A stretch of DNA of 32,121 nucleotides. It comes from Streptosporangium nondiastaticum (GTDB lineage Bacteria; Actinomycetota; Actinomycetes; Streptomycetales; Streptomycetaceae). The notes under the pieces were generated by a model that saw only the letters and a list, made by a program, of their open reading frames with translations, had not been told where the DNA came from and did not search any database. The stretch is from contig NZ_PXWG01000071.1 of assembly GCF_003011965.1 (NCBI RefSeq), positions 1 through 32,121 on the forward strand. Direction: 5' to 3'. Numbering within the stretch: the stretch's first letter is position 1; each line of letters starts with the position of its first letter. A program made the translations under genes and the position numbers. This document shows positions 1 through 8,192 of this stretch, piece by piece.

Positions 1-30
1 CCTGTCGTGCCCCCTCGGGTGCACGACAGG
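1..30. terminator. Perfect 10-bp hairpin at left edge
   Basis: The first 10 bases (CCTGTCGTGC) are the exact reverse complement of bases 21-30, with a 10-base loop. A GC-rich stem like this upstream of a new gene most likely ends transcription of a gene lying left of the window. No T-run follows it, which is common in streptomycetes. It could also be an operator for the condensation gene that starts about 90 bases later. Confidence 0.5.
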
Positions 31-121
31 CGGGGACACCACCCCCGGCGAGGCCTGTCCGCAGGTCGGGGCGGGTGTCAGGGTGAGGGGACGACGGCCC
101 CGAGGTGTCTGGAGCGGAAAC

Positions 122-1426
122 GTGCGAGTCCCTTTGACGGCAGGTCAGCTGGAGATCTGGATCTCCCAGGTCCTGGAGCCGGCCGGCACGCCCTACAACG
201 TGGGCGACTACTACGAGATCACCGGTGGTCTCGACGCGGCGCTGCTGGAGCGGGCGGTGCGCACCGCCGTGGACGAGGCCGGGTCGCTGGGCGCGCGGTT
301 CGTGACGGAGCCCGACGGGACGCCGGTGCAGGAGCTGCGGCCCGCGCAGTGGGAGTTCGAGCTCCTCGACATGAGCGACGGACCCGATCCGGACGGGCGG
401 GCCGTCGCCTGGATGCGCGCCGACCTCGCCCGGCCGGTGGACCTCACCACCGGTCCGCTGCTCGGTGCCGCCCTGATCAGGGTGTCGCCCGACCGCCACC
501 TGTGGTACCGCCGTGTCCACCACATCGTGGCGGACGGCTACGGCCTGGCCGCCCTCGCCCGCAGGACCGCCGACCTCTACACCGCACTGCTGAACGGGTC
601 TGCTGCGGAGCCCCACCCCTTCGCGCCCGTCACGGCCGCCGTCGAGCACGACCGGGCGTACGCGGCCGGACGCACGTACCGTTCGGACCGGGAGTTCTGG
701 GCGGAGGAGGCCGCGGTCTGGCCGGCGACGGGCCGGCTCCACGCGGAGGCGCCGCCCGCGTCCGCCGCCCTGCACGGCCGCCACCACCTGCCGGCCTCCG
801 TCGTCGAGGCGGCCGGGGAGCAGAGCGAGCGGCTGGCGATCCCCTCGGCGCACTTCCTGATCGCGGCCACCGCCCTGTACCTGCGGCAGGTCACCGGGGC
901 GGACGAGGTGACCTTCGGCTGCTCCGTGGCCGGCCGGCCCACCCGCGCGCTGCGCGGGGTGGTCGCGCCGCTGGCGAACGTCCTGCCCGTGCGGGTGGCC
1001 GTGGAGCCGGACGCCTCGCTACTGGGCGCCTGCCTGCTGGCGGACGGCCGGATCAGGCGGGCGATGCGTCACCACCGCCACCGCTACGAGGAGTTCCGGC
1101 GCGCGCTGACCGCCGCTGCGGGCCCGGCGGCCCCGTACGCGGTCGGACCGCTGGTCAACGTCGTGAACTTCGACCGCGACCTGGGCTTCGGAACGGCCCG
1201 GGGCTCGGTGCGCACGCTGGTCACCGGTCCCGTCCCGGACCTCAGCCTGTTCTTCGACGTGGGCTCGCCGGGCGAGGGGACGACCGTGTGCGTGGAGGCC
1301 AATCCGGCCAACTACTCGCCCGAGCAGGCCGACCGCCATGCCGCGGACCTCGGCCGCCTCGTCGCGGACCTGGCCGTGGCCGACCCCGGATCGCCCGTGC
1401 CCGCCCCGGCCCGCCGGTCCGGCTGA
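122..1426 (+). CDS. Free-standing NRPS condensation domain protein
   Basis: A complete condensation domain of about 434 aa with no adenylation or carrier domain attached. The catalytic motif HHIVADG lies at about residues 133-139 (second His and Asp intact), preceded by the N-terminal PLTAGQLEIW motif. Such proteins form amide or ester bonds in trans between carrier-bound substrates. GTG at 122 is chosen because GGAG sits 7 bases upstream; an in-frame GTG at 83 would add 13 residues with no homology support. The gene converges on the LuxR-type regulator. Its HHxxxDGYG form differs from the HHIASDGWS of the two condensation domains in the large synthetase, so it is not a fragment of that gene. 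Its role is inferred: it may join the product of the A-T didomain protein, or a starter acid, to the assembly line. Confidence 0.88.
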   Translation: MRVPLTAGQLEIWISQVLEPAGTPYNVGDYYEITGGLDAALLERAVRTAVDEAGSLGARFVTEPDGTPVQELRPAQWEFELLDMSDGPDPDGRAVAWMRADLARPVDLTTGPLLGAALIRVSPDRHLWYRRVHHIVADGYGLAALARRTADLYTALLNGSAAEPHPFAPVTAAVEHDRAYAAGRTYRSDREFWAEEAAVWPATGRLHAEAPPASAALHGRHHLPASVVEAAGEQSERLAIPSAHFLIAATALYLRQVTGADEVTFGCSVAGRPTRALRGVVAPLANVLPVRVAVEPDASLLGACLLADGRIRRAMRHHRHRYEEFRRALTAAAGPAAPYAVGPLVNVVNFDRDLGFGTARGSVRTLVTGPVPDLSLFFDVGSPGEGTTVCVEANPANYSPEQADRHAADLGRLVADLAVADPGSPVPAPARRSG

Positions 1427-1461
1427 GGACCCCCGCCCCCGGGGCGACCGGCTCCCCGCCG

Positions 1462-2538
1462 TCATCCGCGCCCCCGGGCGCCCGACGGGCCGGCGCTCGC
1501 GAGCACGCGGCACCCGGATCCGGGCGGTGTCTCGTCCCCGGTGTCGCCGCGCGACTGCCCGATGAGGAATCCGGCCTGGAAACGGCTCTTGGCGCCGAGC
1601 GCCTTCATGACCTCCGCGACGTGGCGCTGGCAACTGCGCACCGACATGCCCAGCCGCCGCGCGATGGACTTGTCCTCCAGCCCCTCGGAGAGCATGGCGA
1701 CGATCGCTTCCTGGATCTCGCCCGAGATGCGGACGGCCGACGCGGCGTCGAAGGCGAGCGGGAACGGCGAGGCGCCGCGCCAGGCGCAGTCGAAGAAGAC
1801 CCGCATGCTGTGGATGAGATGGGGCTCGCGCACGAGCAGGGCCGCCAGCGGATCGTCCGGCACCCCCAGCAGCGCCGTGTGCTGATCGAATATCAGCATG
1901 CGGCAGAAGCCCTCGGACTGGGTGCGCACCTCGGCCCCCAGGCCCGTCACGGCCTGCACGTGGTCGATCGTCGGCTGGTGGTAGCGGGCGGGGTGCTGGT
2001 ACAGGGTGCGCATGGCGACGCCGCGCGCGAGCATCCGGCGGTCCCGCTTCTGCGCGGCCTGCAGCGACTCGGGGCGGCGCCCGCCGCCGGGCTGCGCGGT
2101 CAGGACCTCCTCGCGGCAGGTCGCGGTCAGCTCCTCGATGACCTCCTGGACCAGGCGCAGGTCGGTGACCAGCTCCACGGGCGCGGCCGCGGAGCTGCCC
2201 GCGCGGCTCGACTCGTAGGCGGGGAGCAACGCGTCGAACATCCACCGGAACCGCTCGATCTCCTCCTGCTGGTGCTGGATCCGGCGCTCCATCGGACGCA
2301 GCAGCCGGCCGGCGGCGACCCTCGGCGGCACGACGGCGAAGCGGTCCGGCGCGCCCTCGGCATGGCACAGCAGCCGCAGTTCCACGAGCTCCTTGACCGC
2401 CCGCTCCGCGTCGTCGGCGCCGAGACCGGTGGCCGCGAGGTCTCCGATGCCGAATACGGTCCGGTCCGCCGCGAATGCGAAGACGTCCAGCGCTTCCCGG
2501 CTCAGCCGCATTTCACCGAGTGAGTGTGAGGTATTCAT
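1462..2538 (-). CDS. LuxR-type transcriptional regulator
   Basis: A 358-aa protein with a C-terminal LuxR-type helix-turn-helix at about residues 285-325 (DKSIARRLGMSVRSCQRHVA) and an N-terminal winged-helix-like segment (about 15-65) of the kind seen in TrmB/LuxR fusions common in Streptomyces. The middle (about 70-270) has a helical stretch rich in Glu, Arg and Gln and a sensor-like region without a recognisable ligand motif. There is no phosphoacceptor receiver domain, so it is not a classic response regulator. The start codon is preceded by a run of G as ribosome binding site. It is divergent from the MFS exporter and convergent with the condensation gene, so it probably controls the exporter and the cluster. 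About 30 residues after the HTH are low-complexity. Confidence 0.85.
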   Translation of the reverse strand: MNTSHSLGEMRLSREALDVFAFAADRTVFGIGDLAATGLGADDAERAVKELVELRLLCHAEGAPDRFAVVPPRVAAGRLLRPMERRIQHQQEEIERFRWMFDALLPAYESSRAGSSAAAPVELVTDLRLVQEVIEELTATCREEVLTAQPGGGRRPESLQAAQKRDRRMLARGVAMRTLYQHPARYHQPTIDHVQAVTGLGAEVRTQSEGFCRMLIFDQHTALLGVPDDPLAALLVREPHLIHSMRVFFDCAWRGASPFPLAFDAASAVRISGEIQEAIVAMLSEGLEDKSIARRLGMSVRSCQRHVAEVMKALGAKSRFQAGFLIGQSRGDTGDETPPGSGCRVLASAGPSGARGRG

Positions 2539-2634
2539 GGCCCCCCTGCCGTACCCGAGCTTTCCCCCGATCGGGAGCAGCTTAGAGACAGGTGATCAAC
2601 AACCGGTCAACGGTGAGCCGACGGAATTCTCGCC
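2539..2634. promoter_or_regulatory. Divergent promoter region, regulator and exporter
   Basis: This 96-bp gap must hold both promoters. It contains a 10-bp palindrome CCCGATCGGG (2566-2575), a TGATCA palindrome near 2593-2598, and on the minus strand a TTGACC hexamer (2605-2610) that could be a -35 element for the regulator. No convincing -10 at the usual 17-18 bp spacing was found, so the promoter assignment is tentative. The palindromes are plausible binding sites for the LuxR-type protein. Confidence 0.4.
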
Positions 2635-3990
2635 ATGGCGGTGACGGAGCGGGAGAACCGCGAAGAAGGAGTGCCGGACAGCGGCGCGAAGGCCGCGGCG
2701 CGGCGAATGGCGGGCCGGCCCGGGAACGGCGGACTGCTGGGCCGGAACCGGGACTTCCGGCAATTGTGGTACGCCGAGACCACGGGGAAATTCGGCGCGG
2801 CGGTCACCGGTGTGCTGCTGCCCCTGGCCGCCGTCTCCGCCCTGCACGCCGGCACCTTCGAGGTGAGCCTGCTCAACGCCGCGACCTGGGTGCCCTGGCT
2901 CGTCATCGGCCTGCCGGCCGGGGTCTGGGTGGACCGGCTGCGGCGCAGGACGGTCATGCTGGCGAGCGACGCCGTCTCCTGCGCGCTCTTCGTGATCGTG
3001 CCGCTCGCCCACCGGTCCGGCGTGCTCGACGTGGGCGGCCTGCTGCTGGCCGCACTGCTGGCCGGCACCGCGGCGGTCTTCTTCCAGACCGCGTACACCG
3101 CCCGTCTCCCCGGCATCGTCGGCGTGGCGGACCAGGCCGAGGGCAACGCGAAGCTGCACGGCAGCGCCTCCGCGGCGCAGCTGGCCGGGACCGGTGCCGC
3201 CGGCCTGATCGCCCAGGCCGCCGGGGCGGTCGACGGCATGCTGACCAACGCGGCGACCTTCCTCGTGTCCTTCGTGTGCGTGGCGCGGATCCGGCGCCGC
3301 GAGCCGCCGCCACCTGTCGTCGTACGGACGCGGGGCGCCCTCTTCAAGGAGGTCGGAGAGGGCGTGCGGCTGGTGGCGCGCGATCCCTACCTGCGCAGCC
3401 TCACGTTCTTCGGCGCCGCCTCGAACCTCTTCCTGGGCGGGTGCCAGACGCTGCTCGTGGTGTTCCTGCTGCGCGACGTCGGCCTGAGCAGCACCGGGGT
3501 GGGAGTGCTGGTGGCGATCGGCGGGGCGGGCGGCGTCCTGGGCGCGCTCGTGGTGCGCCGGGGCGTGGCCCGGTTCGGGACCGCACGGGCGCTGCTGCTC
3601 TTCGAGCTCGGCGTGCCCGCGCTCGCTCCGCTCATGGCGCTCACCACGCGGGGCGCCGGGCTCGCCCTCTTCGTCGCGGGCTACGCGGCCGCCTCGGTCG
3701 GCGTCGTGGCGGGCAACGTCATCAAGGCGGGCTTCCACCAGGCCTACTGCCCGCCGGGCGTGCTCGGCCGGGTCTCCGCGTGCTCGTCGTTCCTCAACTA
3801 CGGCACCCTGCCGCTGGGCGCGCTGCTCGCCGGCGCGCTGGGCACCTGGCTAGGGGTGCGGCCGACGCTGTGGCTGATGACCGCGGGCATTCCGCTGACG
3901 GCGCTCATCCTGCTCTGTTCGCCCATCCGCGCCCGTCGCGACCTGCCGACGCGGGCGGAGGCGACGGACCGGGCCGGACACTCCCTGTGA
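2635..3990 (+). CDS. MFS transporter, probable peptide exporter
   Basis: A 451-aa membrane protein of the major facilitator superfamily. After a roughly 35-residue charged N-terminus it starts with NRDFRQLWYAETTGKFG, the usual opening of the MFS subfamily of macrolide and enterobactin-type exporters. The loop GLPAGVWVDRLRRRTVM corresponds to the conserved cytoplasmic loop 2-3 motif. About 10-12 hydrophobic segments follow, with a short central cytoplasmic stretch (RIRRREPPPP) near residue 220. Its position between the cluster regulator and the biosynthetic genes suggests that it exports the peptide and gives self-protection; the substrate is inferred. The ATG has only a weak ribosome binding site, so translation may begin a little downstream. 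Confidence 0.88.
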   Translation: MAVTERENREEGVPDSGAKAAARRMAGRPGNGGLLGRNRDFRQLWYAETTGKFGAAVTGVLLPLAAVSALHAGTFEVSLLNAATWVPWLVIGLPAGVWVDRLRRRTVMLASDAVSCALFVIVPLAHRSGVLDVGGLLLAALLAGTAAVFFQTAYTARLPGIVGVADQAEGNAKLHGSASAAQLAGTGAAGLIAQAAGAVDGMLTNAATFLVSFVCVARIRRREPPPPVVVRTRGALFKEVGEGVRLVARDPYLRSLTFFGAASNLFLGGCQTLLVVFLLRDVGLSSTGVGVLVAIGGAGGVLGALVVRRGVARFGTARALLLFELGVPALAPLMALTTRGAGLALFVAGYAAASVGVVAGNVIKAGFHQAYCPPGVLGRVSACSSFLNYGTLPLGALLAGALGTWLGVRPTLWLMTAGIPLTALILLCSPIRARRDLPTRAEATDRAGHSL

Positions 3991-4223
3991 CCTGAATTGC
4001 CCGTTTCCTCCCCCTCTCATCTATGCGACAGGCGTGAACACCAGCCCCGCACGGCCTTGGTGGTGTGCATTCCGGATGGCAGCGTGATTCCCGTTGGCCC
4101 ATGAATGCATATGGCGCCCAGATCCGGTGTCTGAATCCGGCCTCCTGATCCGGGAACAGATCCCTGCGGCGCCGGTCGAAAAAGAATCCACCCGCCCATT
4201 TCGGAAGCACGAGGAAACCCCCC
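3991..4223. promoter_or_regulatory. AT-richer upstream region with ATCCGG repeats
   Basis: This is the first part of a 369-bp gap before the hydroxylase gene and is visibly less GC-rich than its surroundings. It contains ATCCGG at 4122, 4135 and 4148 (13-bp steps), a partial copy ATCCC at 4160, and an inverted TCCGGAT at 4071. The regular spacing is the kind of layout bound by cooperative activators. The step differs from the 11-bp step usual for SARP sites, and ATCCGG also occurs in nearby coding DNA, so the assignment is tentative. This region probably contains the promoter of the biosynthetic operon, though no clear -10/-35 pair was found. Confidence 0.4.
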
Positions 4224-4295
4224 ATGCTCTTACGCCGATTCCCGACGACCGTGCACCGCGACGCGAACGAGGGAGACGACACCGGATGGGGATGA
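4224..4295 (+). CDS. Candidate 23-aa leader peptide with TTA codon
   Basis: ATG at 4224 is preceded by GAGGAAA (4211-4217) at good spacing and opens a 23-codon frame beginning MLLRRFPTTVHRD and ending DTGWG. Codon 3 is TTA (4230-4232), the rare leucine codon read by the bldA tRNA in Streptomyces. Its TGA stop overlaps an ATG that opens another mini-ORF, which in turn overlaps the hydroxylase start. This may be a translationally coupled leader that makes hydroxylase synthesis bldA-dependent. A frame this short can occur by chance; the ribosome binding site and the overlap chain are the only support. Confidence 0.3.
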   Translation: MLLRRFPTTVHRDANEGDDTGWG

Positions 4296-4363
4296 CGCGC
4301 GGTATCCGGCGGCGTACGAGGCAATCCGTCAGCAACGACACGACAGGACACGCAACACGATGA
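4286..4363 (+). CDS. Candidate small coupled ORF before hydroxylase
   Basis: A 25-codon frame starting at ATG 4286 (or ATG 4292). GAGGGAG lies 10 bases before 4286. It is Arg-rich (MGMTRGIRRRTRQSVSND...) and its TGA shares four bases (ATGA) with the hydroxylase start, while its own alternative start ATG 4292 overlaps the stop of the preceding mini-ORF. No function is recognised. It may only serve to carry ribosomes to the hydroxylase start, or be chance. Confidence 0.22.
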   Translation: MGMTRGIRRRTRQSVSNDTTGHATR

Positions 4364-5373
4364 GCGATTCTCTCTCCTGGACCACCGAGGCCGGGAAACC
4401 GGCGACGGCCCGGGTCCCGCGGTTCGCGGACGCCTCCGAGGCGTGCGCCTGGCTCGCATCGGTCCGCTCCGAGCTGCGCGCGGCACTGCACCGGCACGGC
4501 GCCCTCTGCCTCCGCGGCCTGCCCGTACACGACGTCGACGACTTCGCGAAGGTGCGGGACGTCCTCGTCCCGCAGCGCACGCCCTACCGCGAGAAGGCCA
4601 CACCGCGCAGCAGCTACGGCAACGACGTCTACTCCTCGACCGACCTGCCGCCCAACCAGCCGATCCGCATGCACAACGAGAACAGCTACACCCTGACCTT
4701 CCCCGGTCTGCTGCTGTTCGCCTGCCTGACGGCCCCCGAGGAAGGCGGGGCCACGCCGGTCGCCGACTGCCGCGAGGTGCTGCGCCGCCTCCCCGCCGGC
4801 CTGGTCGCGCGGATGCGCGCCGCCGGCTGGGTGCTGTCCCGCACCTACTCGGAGCACATCTCGCTGGACTGGCGCACGGCGTTCGCCACCGAGAGCCGCG
4901 AGGACGTCGAGAAGTACTGCGCGGACAGCCTCATCTCCTGTGAGTGGGACGCCTCCGGCGCCCTGCGCACGCGGCAGCTGCGGCCCGGCATCATCCAGCA
5001 CCCCGCGACGGGCGAGGAGGTCTGGTTCAACCACATGGCCTTCTGGAACTCGTGGTCGCTGGACGAGGAGCTCCGCGAGGCGCTCCTCGACGAGTTCGGC
5101 CCGGACGGGCTGCCGTTCGAAACCGCCCTCGGCGACGGGCAGCCCCTGACCCGCGAGGACATCGAGACGATCAACGCCGCCTACGAGGCCGCGACGCTGC
5201 GCCGGGCCTGGCGGCCGGGCGATGTCCTGCTCGTCGACAACATCCTGGCCACCCACGGCCGCGACCCCTTCCGGGGCGACCGGCGCATCGTCGTCGCCAT
5301 GGGCGACCCGGTCGAACTCGACGCCTGCCGGCCCACCGTGGCCGCCGCCGCACGAGAGGAGCAGGCTGTATGA
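4360..5373 (+). CDS. SyrP-like Fe(II)/2-oxoglutarate hydroxylase
   Basis: A 337-aa TauD/TfdA-family oxygenase. The iron facial triad is visible as H105-N-E107 (MHNENSYT) and distal His299 (NILATHGRDPF), and Arg308/309 (GDRRIVVAMG) would bind the 2-oxoglutarate carboxylate. The stretches PEEGGATPVAD and the GDVLLVDNILATHGR ending are characteristic of the SyrP-type branch, which hydroxylates amino acids (in syringomycin, aspartate) while tethered to a carrier domain. Its TGA overlaps the ATG of the A-T didomain gene (ATGA), so the two are probably translated together and work as a pair: the didomain activates and holds an amino acid and this enzyme hydroxylates it, probably at the beta carbon. 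The substrate is inferred. Other chemistry known in this family, such as desaturation, is possible. Confidence 0.85.
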   Translation: MSDSLSWTTEAGKPATARVPRFADASEACAWLASVRSELRAALHRHGALCLRGLPVHDVDDFAKVRDVLVPQRTPYREKATPRSSYGNDVYSSTDLPPNQPIRMHNENSYTLTFPGLLLFACLTAPEEGGATPVADCREVLRRLPAGLVARMRAAGWVLSRTYSEHISLDWRTAFATESREDVEKYCADSLISCEWDASGALRTRQLRPGIIQHPATGEEVWFNHMAFWNSWSLDEELREALLDEFGPDGLPFETALGDGQPLTREDIETINAAYEAATLRRAWRPGDVLLVDNILATHGRDPFRGDRRIVVAMGDPVELDACRPTVAAAAREEQAV

Positions 5374-7232
5374 CCGGCGTTCTCGAAGGCCCCCGCAGCC
5401 CGGAGGCGGCCGTCTCCCCGGCCGTGGCAGAGGGCCGGGACCGGCCCGTCGACCTGCTGACCCGCTTCGGGCGGGCCGTGGCGAGCGACCCGTCCCGGAC
5501 GGCCGTCCACGCCCACGGCAGCAGCCTCACCTTTGCCGGACTCGACCGCCGCACCGCCGAAGTGGCGGGCGAGCTGACCCGGCTGGGCGTCGCCCCCGGC
5601 GAACGGGTCGGGGTCAGCCTGCCCCGGGGAGCGGACCTCGTGGTCGCGCTGCTCGCCGTCTGGCGTGCGGGCGCGGCGTACGTGCCGATCGACCCCGCGT
5701 ACCCGCAGGAGCGGCGCCACGGGATGGTGCGCGACGCAGGAGTCCGGGTCCTGGTGACCGGCGGCGCGGACGGTGCGGACGGTGCGTGGCCGGACGGAGT
5801 GCGCACCGTCGACGCCGGCTGGCCCACCGCTGCCACGGACGGGCCCCCGGCGCCGCCCGTGCCGGTCACCGCCGGCACCCCGGCCTACGTGATCTACACC
5901 TCCGGTTCGACGGGCACTCCCAAGGGCGTCGAGACCACGCGCGGCGGTGTGGCCGCCCTGGTGGACGGGCTGGAGGAGGCGGGCATGTACGCCGCGCAGC
6001 CGCGCGTCGTCGCCTGGAACGCCAGCGTCTCCTTCGACGCGTCGGTCCAGCAGTGGGCGCGGGTGTGCCGGGGCGACACGCTGGTCGTGCTCGGCGAGGA
6101 CGAACGCACCGACCCCGCGCGGCTGGTCGAGGCCCTGGACGCCTACGGAGTGCAGGACCTCGACCTGACCCCCTCGCACTGGCACCTGCTCCGCGCCGAC
6201 CTGCTGGTGCGCGCGGCCGAGGGCCGGGCGGAGGCGCTGCGGCTGTTCATGGGCGGCGAGCCGGTCCCCGAGCAGACCTGGCGCGAGCTGGCGGAGGCAC
6301 GCGCCGGCGGGCGGCTCGAAGCGCTGAACCTCTACGGGCCGACCGAGTGCACCGTGGACGCCACCGCGGCCTGGATCGAGGGCGGCACCCCGCACATCGG
6401 CCCCGCACTGGCGCGCGTACGGGCGTACGTCCTGGACGACGGTCTGCAGCCGGTGGCCGACGGCGCGCAGGGCGAGCTCTACCTCGCGGGGCCCCAGGTG
6501 GCCCTGGGGTACGTGAACCGGCCCGCGCAGACCGCGACGCGGTTCGTCGCCGACCCCTTCGCCGCCGACGGCACCCGCATGTACCGCACCGGGGACAAGG
6601 TGCGCACCCGTGCCGACGGGGCCCTGGAGTACCTGGGACGCATCGACCGGCAGGTCAAGATCCGGGGCTACCGCGTCGAACTGGGCGAGATCGAGGCGGC
6701 GCTGGCCGGCCAGCCGGGCGTGGCCGCCGCAGCGGTCACGCTGCACCGCAGCCCGGTCTCCGGCGAACAGCTCGTCGCGTACTTCGTGGCGGCGGCCGGC
6801 GCGGCGGACGGGGTCCCGACCGCCGAGACGCTGCGCGGGCGACTGGCCGGCGTGCTGCCCCAGTTCATGCTGCCCACCGTGTACACCGCCCTCGACGCCC
6901 TGCCGCTGACGGTGAACGGCAAGGTCGACGTCGCCGCCCTGCCCGCACCCGAGGAGAGCGCGGACCCGGCGGCCCACGAGGCGCCGGACGACGCCCCCGA
7001 GGGCGAGGCCGAGACGCTGATCGCGGCCGTGTGGTCCGAGGTGCTCGGCCGCGGGCACATCCGGGCCGGCGACGACTTCTTCGCCATGGGCGGCCACTCG
7101 CTGATCGCGCTGCGCGTCGTGGCCCGGCTCAAGAAGCAGTTCGGGATCGCCATGTCGGCCCGCGAGGTGTACCGGCACCCCCGGCTCCGCGACCTGGCCC
7201 GGCACGTCGACGCGCTGCGCGCCGGCGCCTGA
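5370..7232 (+). CDS. NRPS adenylation-carrier (A-T) didomain protein
   Basis: A 620-aa protein. The adenylation domain (about residues 30-530) has the ATP motif YTSGSTGTPKG (176-186), NLYGPTE, YRTGD, and the catalytic lysine near K518 (NGKVD). It is followed by a carrier domain with the phosphopantetheine serine S577 (FFAMGGHSL). Reading the ten selectivity positions by eye gives D-A-Q-D-F-G-L-V-D-K, which lies between two published glutamine codes (DAQDLGVVDK and DAWQFGLIDK), so glutamine or glutamate is the best guess. The start has GAGAGGAG 8 bases upstream and overlaps the hydroxylase stop. There is no condensation domain, so the aminoacyl group must be passed on through a partner. It may also charge the A-less carriers of the large synthetase. 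Confidence 0.92.
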   Translation: MTGVLEGPRSPEAAVSPAVAEGRDRPVDLLTRFGRAVASDPSRTAVHAHGSSLTFAGLDRRTAEVAGELTRLGVAPGERVGVSLPRGADLVVALLAVWRAGAAYVPIDPAYPQERRHGMVRDAGVRVLVTGGADGADGAWPDGVRTVDAGWPTAATDGPPAPPVPVTAGTPAYVIYTSGSTGTPKGVETTRGGVAALVDGLEEAGMYAAQPRVVAWNASVSFDASVQQWARVCRGDTLVVLGEDERTDPARLVEALDAYGVQDLDLTPSHWHLLRADLLVRAAEGRAEALRLFMGGEPVPEQTWRELAEARAGGRLEALNLYGPTECTVDATAAWIEGGTPHIGPALARVRAYVLDDGLQPVADGAQGELYLAGPQVALGYVNRPAQTATRFVADPFAADGTRMYRTGDKVRTRADGALEYLGRIDRQVKIRGYRVELGEIEAALAGQPGVAAAAVTLHRSPVSGEQLVAYFVAAAGAADGVPTAETLRGRLAGVLPQFMLPTVYTALDALPLTVNGKVDVAALPAPEESADPAAHEAPDDAPEGEAETLIAAVWSEVLGRGHIRAGDDFFAMGGHSLIALRVVARLKKQFGIAMSAREVYRHPRLRDLARHVDALRAGA

Positions 7233-7339
7233 CCGGCGAGGCCCGGCCCGCACCCCTTCGAGCAACGACGAGAAGCGTACGAAGTGCTCTAAGCACGCGA
7301 AGCGCACGAAGCATGAGAAAGATGAGGAAGAAGACCGCC

Positions 7340-8128
7340 ATGGCTGGACGAACGCCTGGACACCAGGACACCACCGTCATCCGGATCAAGGAACGGGACG
7401 AGCACACCTCGCGCACGCTCGTCTGCCTGGGCTTCTGCGGCGGCGGCACCGGGCCGTACCACGCGTGGAGCACGTGCCTCCCGGCGGACGCGGCCCTGTC
7501 CGCCGTCTGCTACCCGGGCCGCGAAGGGCGGTTCGCGGAACCGTGCGCGACGGACTGGGACGAACTCGCGGCCGACACCACCGCCGCCGTGCTCTCCGCC
7601 GTCGACGGGCCGTACATCCTGTTCGGCCACAGCATGGGCGGCTGGATGGCGTTCGACGTCGCGGCCCGCATCGAGCGCGCCGGCGGGCCGCTGCCCGAGA
7701 CGCTGGTCGTCTCCTCGTGCAATGCGCCCGACCGCGGTCTGACGCCCCGCGACATGTTCCCCGCCCGGCAGGACACCGACGCGTCGCTGCTGGACTGGAT
7801 GCGGGCCAACGGCCTGATGCCCGCGCACGTCCTGGAGGACCCCGACCTCCAGGAGATGGCGGTGGAGCTCATGCGGGCGGACATCCAGGTCCGCGACACC
7901 TTCCGCTACACGCCGGGGACCACCGTGAGCGTCCCCGTGCAGATGCTCTCGGCGACCGGCGACGACGTCATCGAGCAGGACGCCGGAAACCAGTGGCGCC
8001 GGGTCGCGACGGGCCCGTACCGCCACGACGTGCTGCCCGGGGGGCACTTCTACACCCCGGACATCTGGCGCGAGCTGCCGGTCCACATCCGCGCGCTGAC
8101 CGGGACGCCGCTCGGCGCCCCTGCCTGA
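7340..8128 (+). CDS. Type II thioesterase
   Basis: A 262-aa alpha/beta hydrolase of the external thioesterase family that clears mischarged carriers in NRPS/PKS systems. The N-terminal FCGGGTGPYHAW and YPGREGRFAEP motifs are typical. The catalytic serine is S98 in GHSMGG, with D208 or D209 (ATGDDV) and H236 (GGHFY) completing the triad. A serine rather than a cysteine nucleophile argues for hydrolysis and against a SyrC-like shuttle acyltransferase. ATG 7340 is preferred because GAGGAAG lies about 10 bases upstream; in-frame ATGs at 7313 and 7322 would add Lys/Arg-rich residues. The 107-bp gap before it has a small GTGCT-CTA-AGCAC hairpin (7284-7296). Next to an A-T/hydroxylase pair it could also release a hydroxylated amino acid, as proposed for nikkomycin-type systems. 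Confidence 0.9.
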   Translation: MAGRTPGHQDTTVIRIKERDEHTSRTLVCLGFCGGGTGPYHAWSTCLPADAALSAVCYPGREGRFAEPCATDWDELAADTTAAVLSAVDGPYILFGHSMGGWMAFDVAARIERAGGPLPETLVVSSCNAPDRGLTPRDMFPARQDTDASLLDWMRANGLMPAHVLEDPDLQEMAVELMRADIQVRDTFRYTPGTTVSVPVQMLSATGDDVIEQDAGNQWRRVATGPYRHDVLPGGHFYTPDIWRELPVHIRALTGTPLGAPA

Positions 8129-8192
8129 GCCCGCACCGTACTGCCCTCCTCACTCCCCTCCTTCGCTCTGCCCTGCCGGAAAGGACACCCCA

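Noticed and set aside
7..2523. Long plus-strand open frame over the condensation and regulator genes
   Set aside because: Its translation is Arg/Gly/Pro/Ala-rich without motifs and overlaps two well-supported genes in other frames.
4094..4363. Single 89-codon gene before the hydroxylase
   Set aside because: The first part has no coding-type base usage and no ribosome binding site; only the last 25 codons were kept as a weak candidate.
7340..8128. SyrC/CmaE-like aminoacyl shuttle instead of thioesterase
   Set aside because: The nucleophile is serine in GHSMGG and the N-terminal motifs are those of type II thioesterases; the shuttle enzymes use cysteine.
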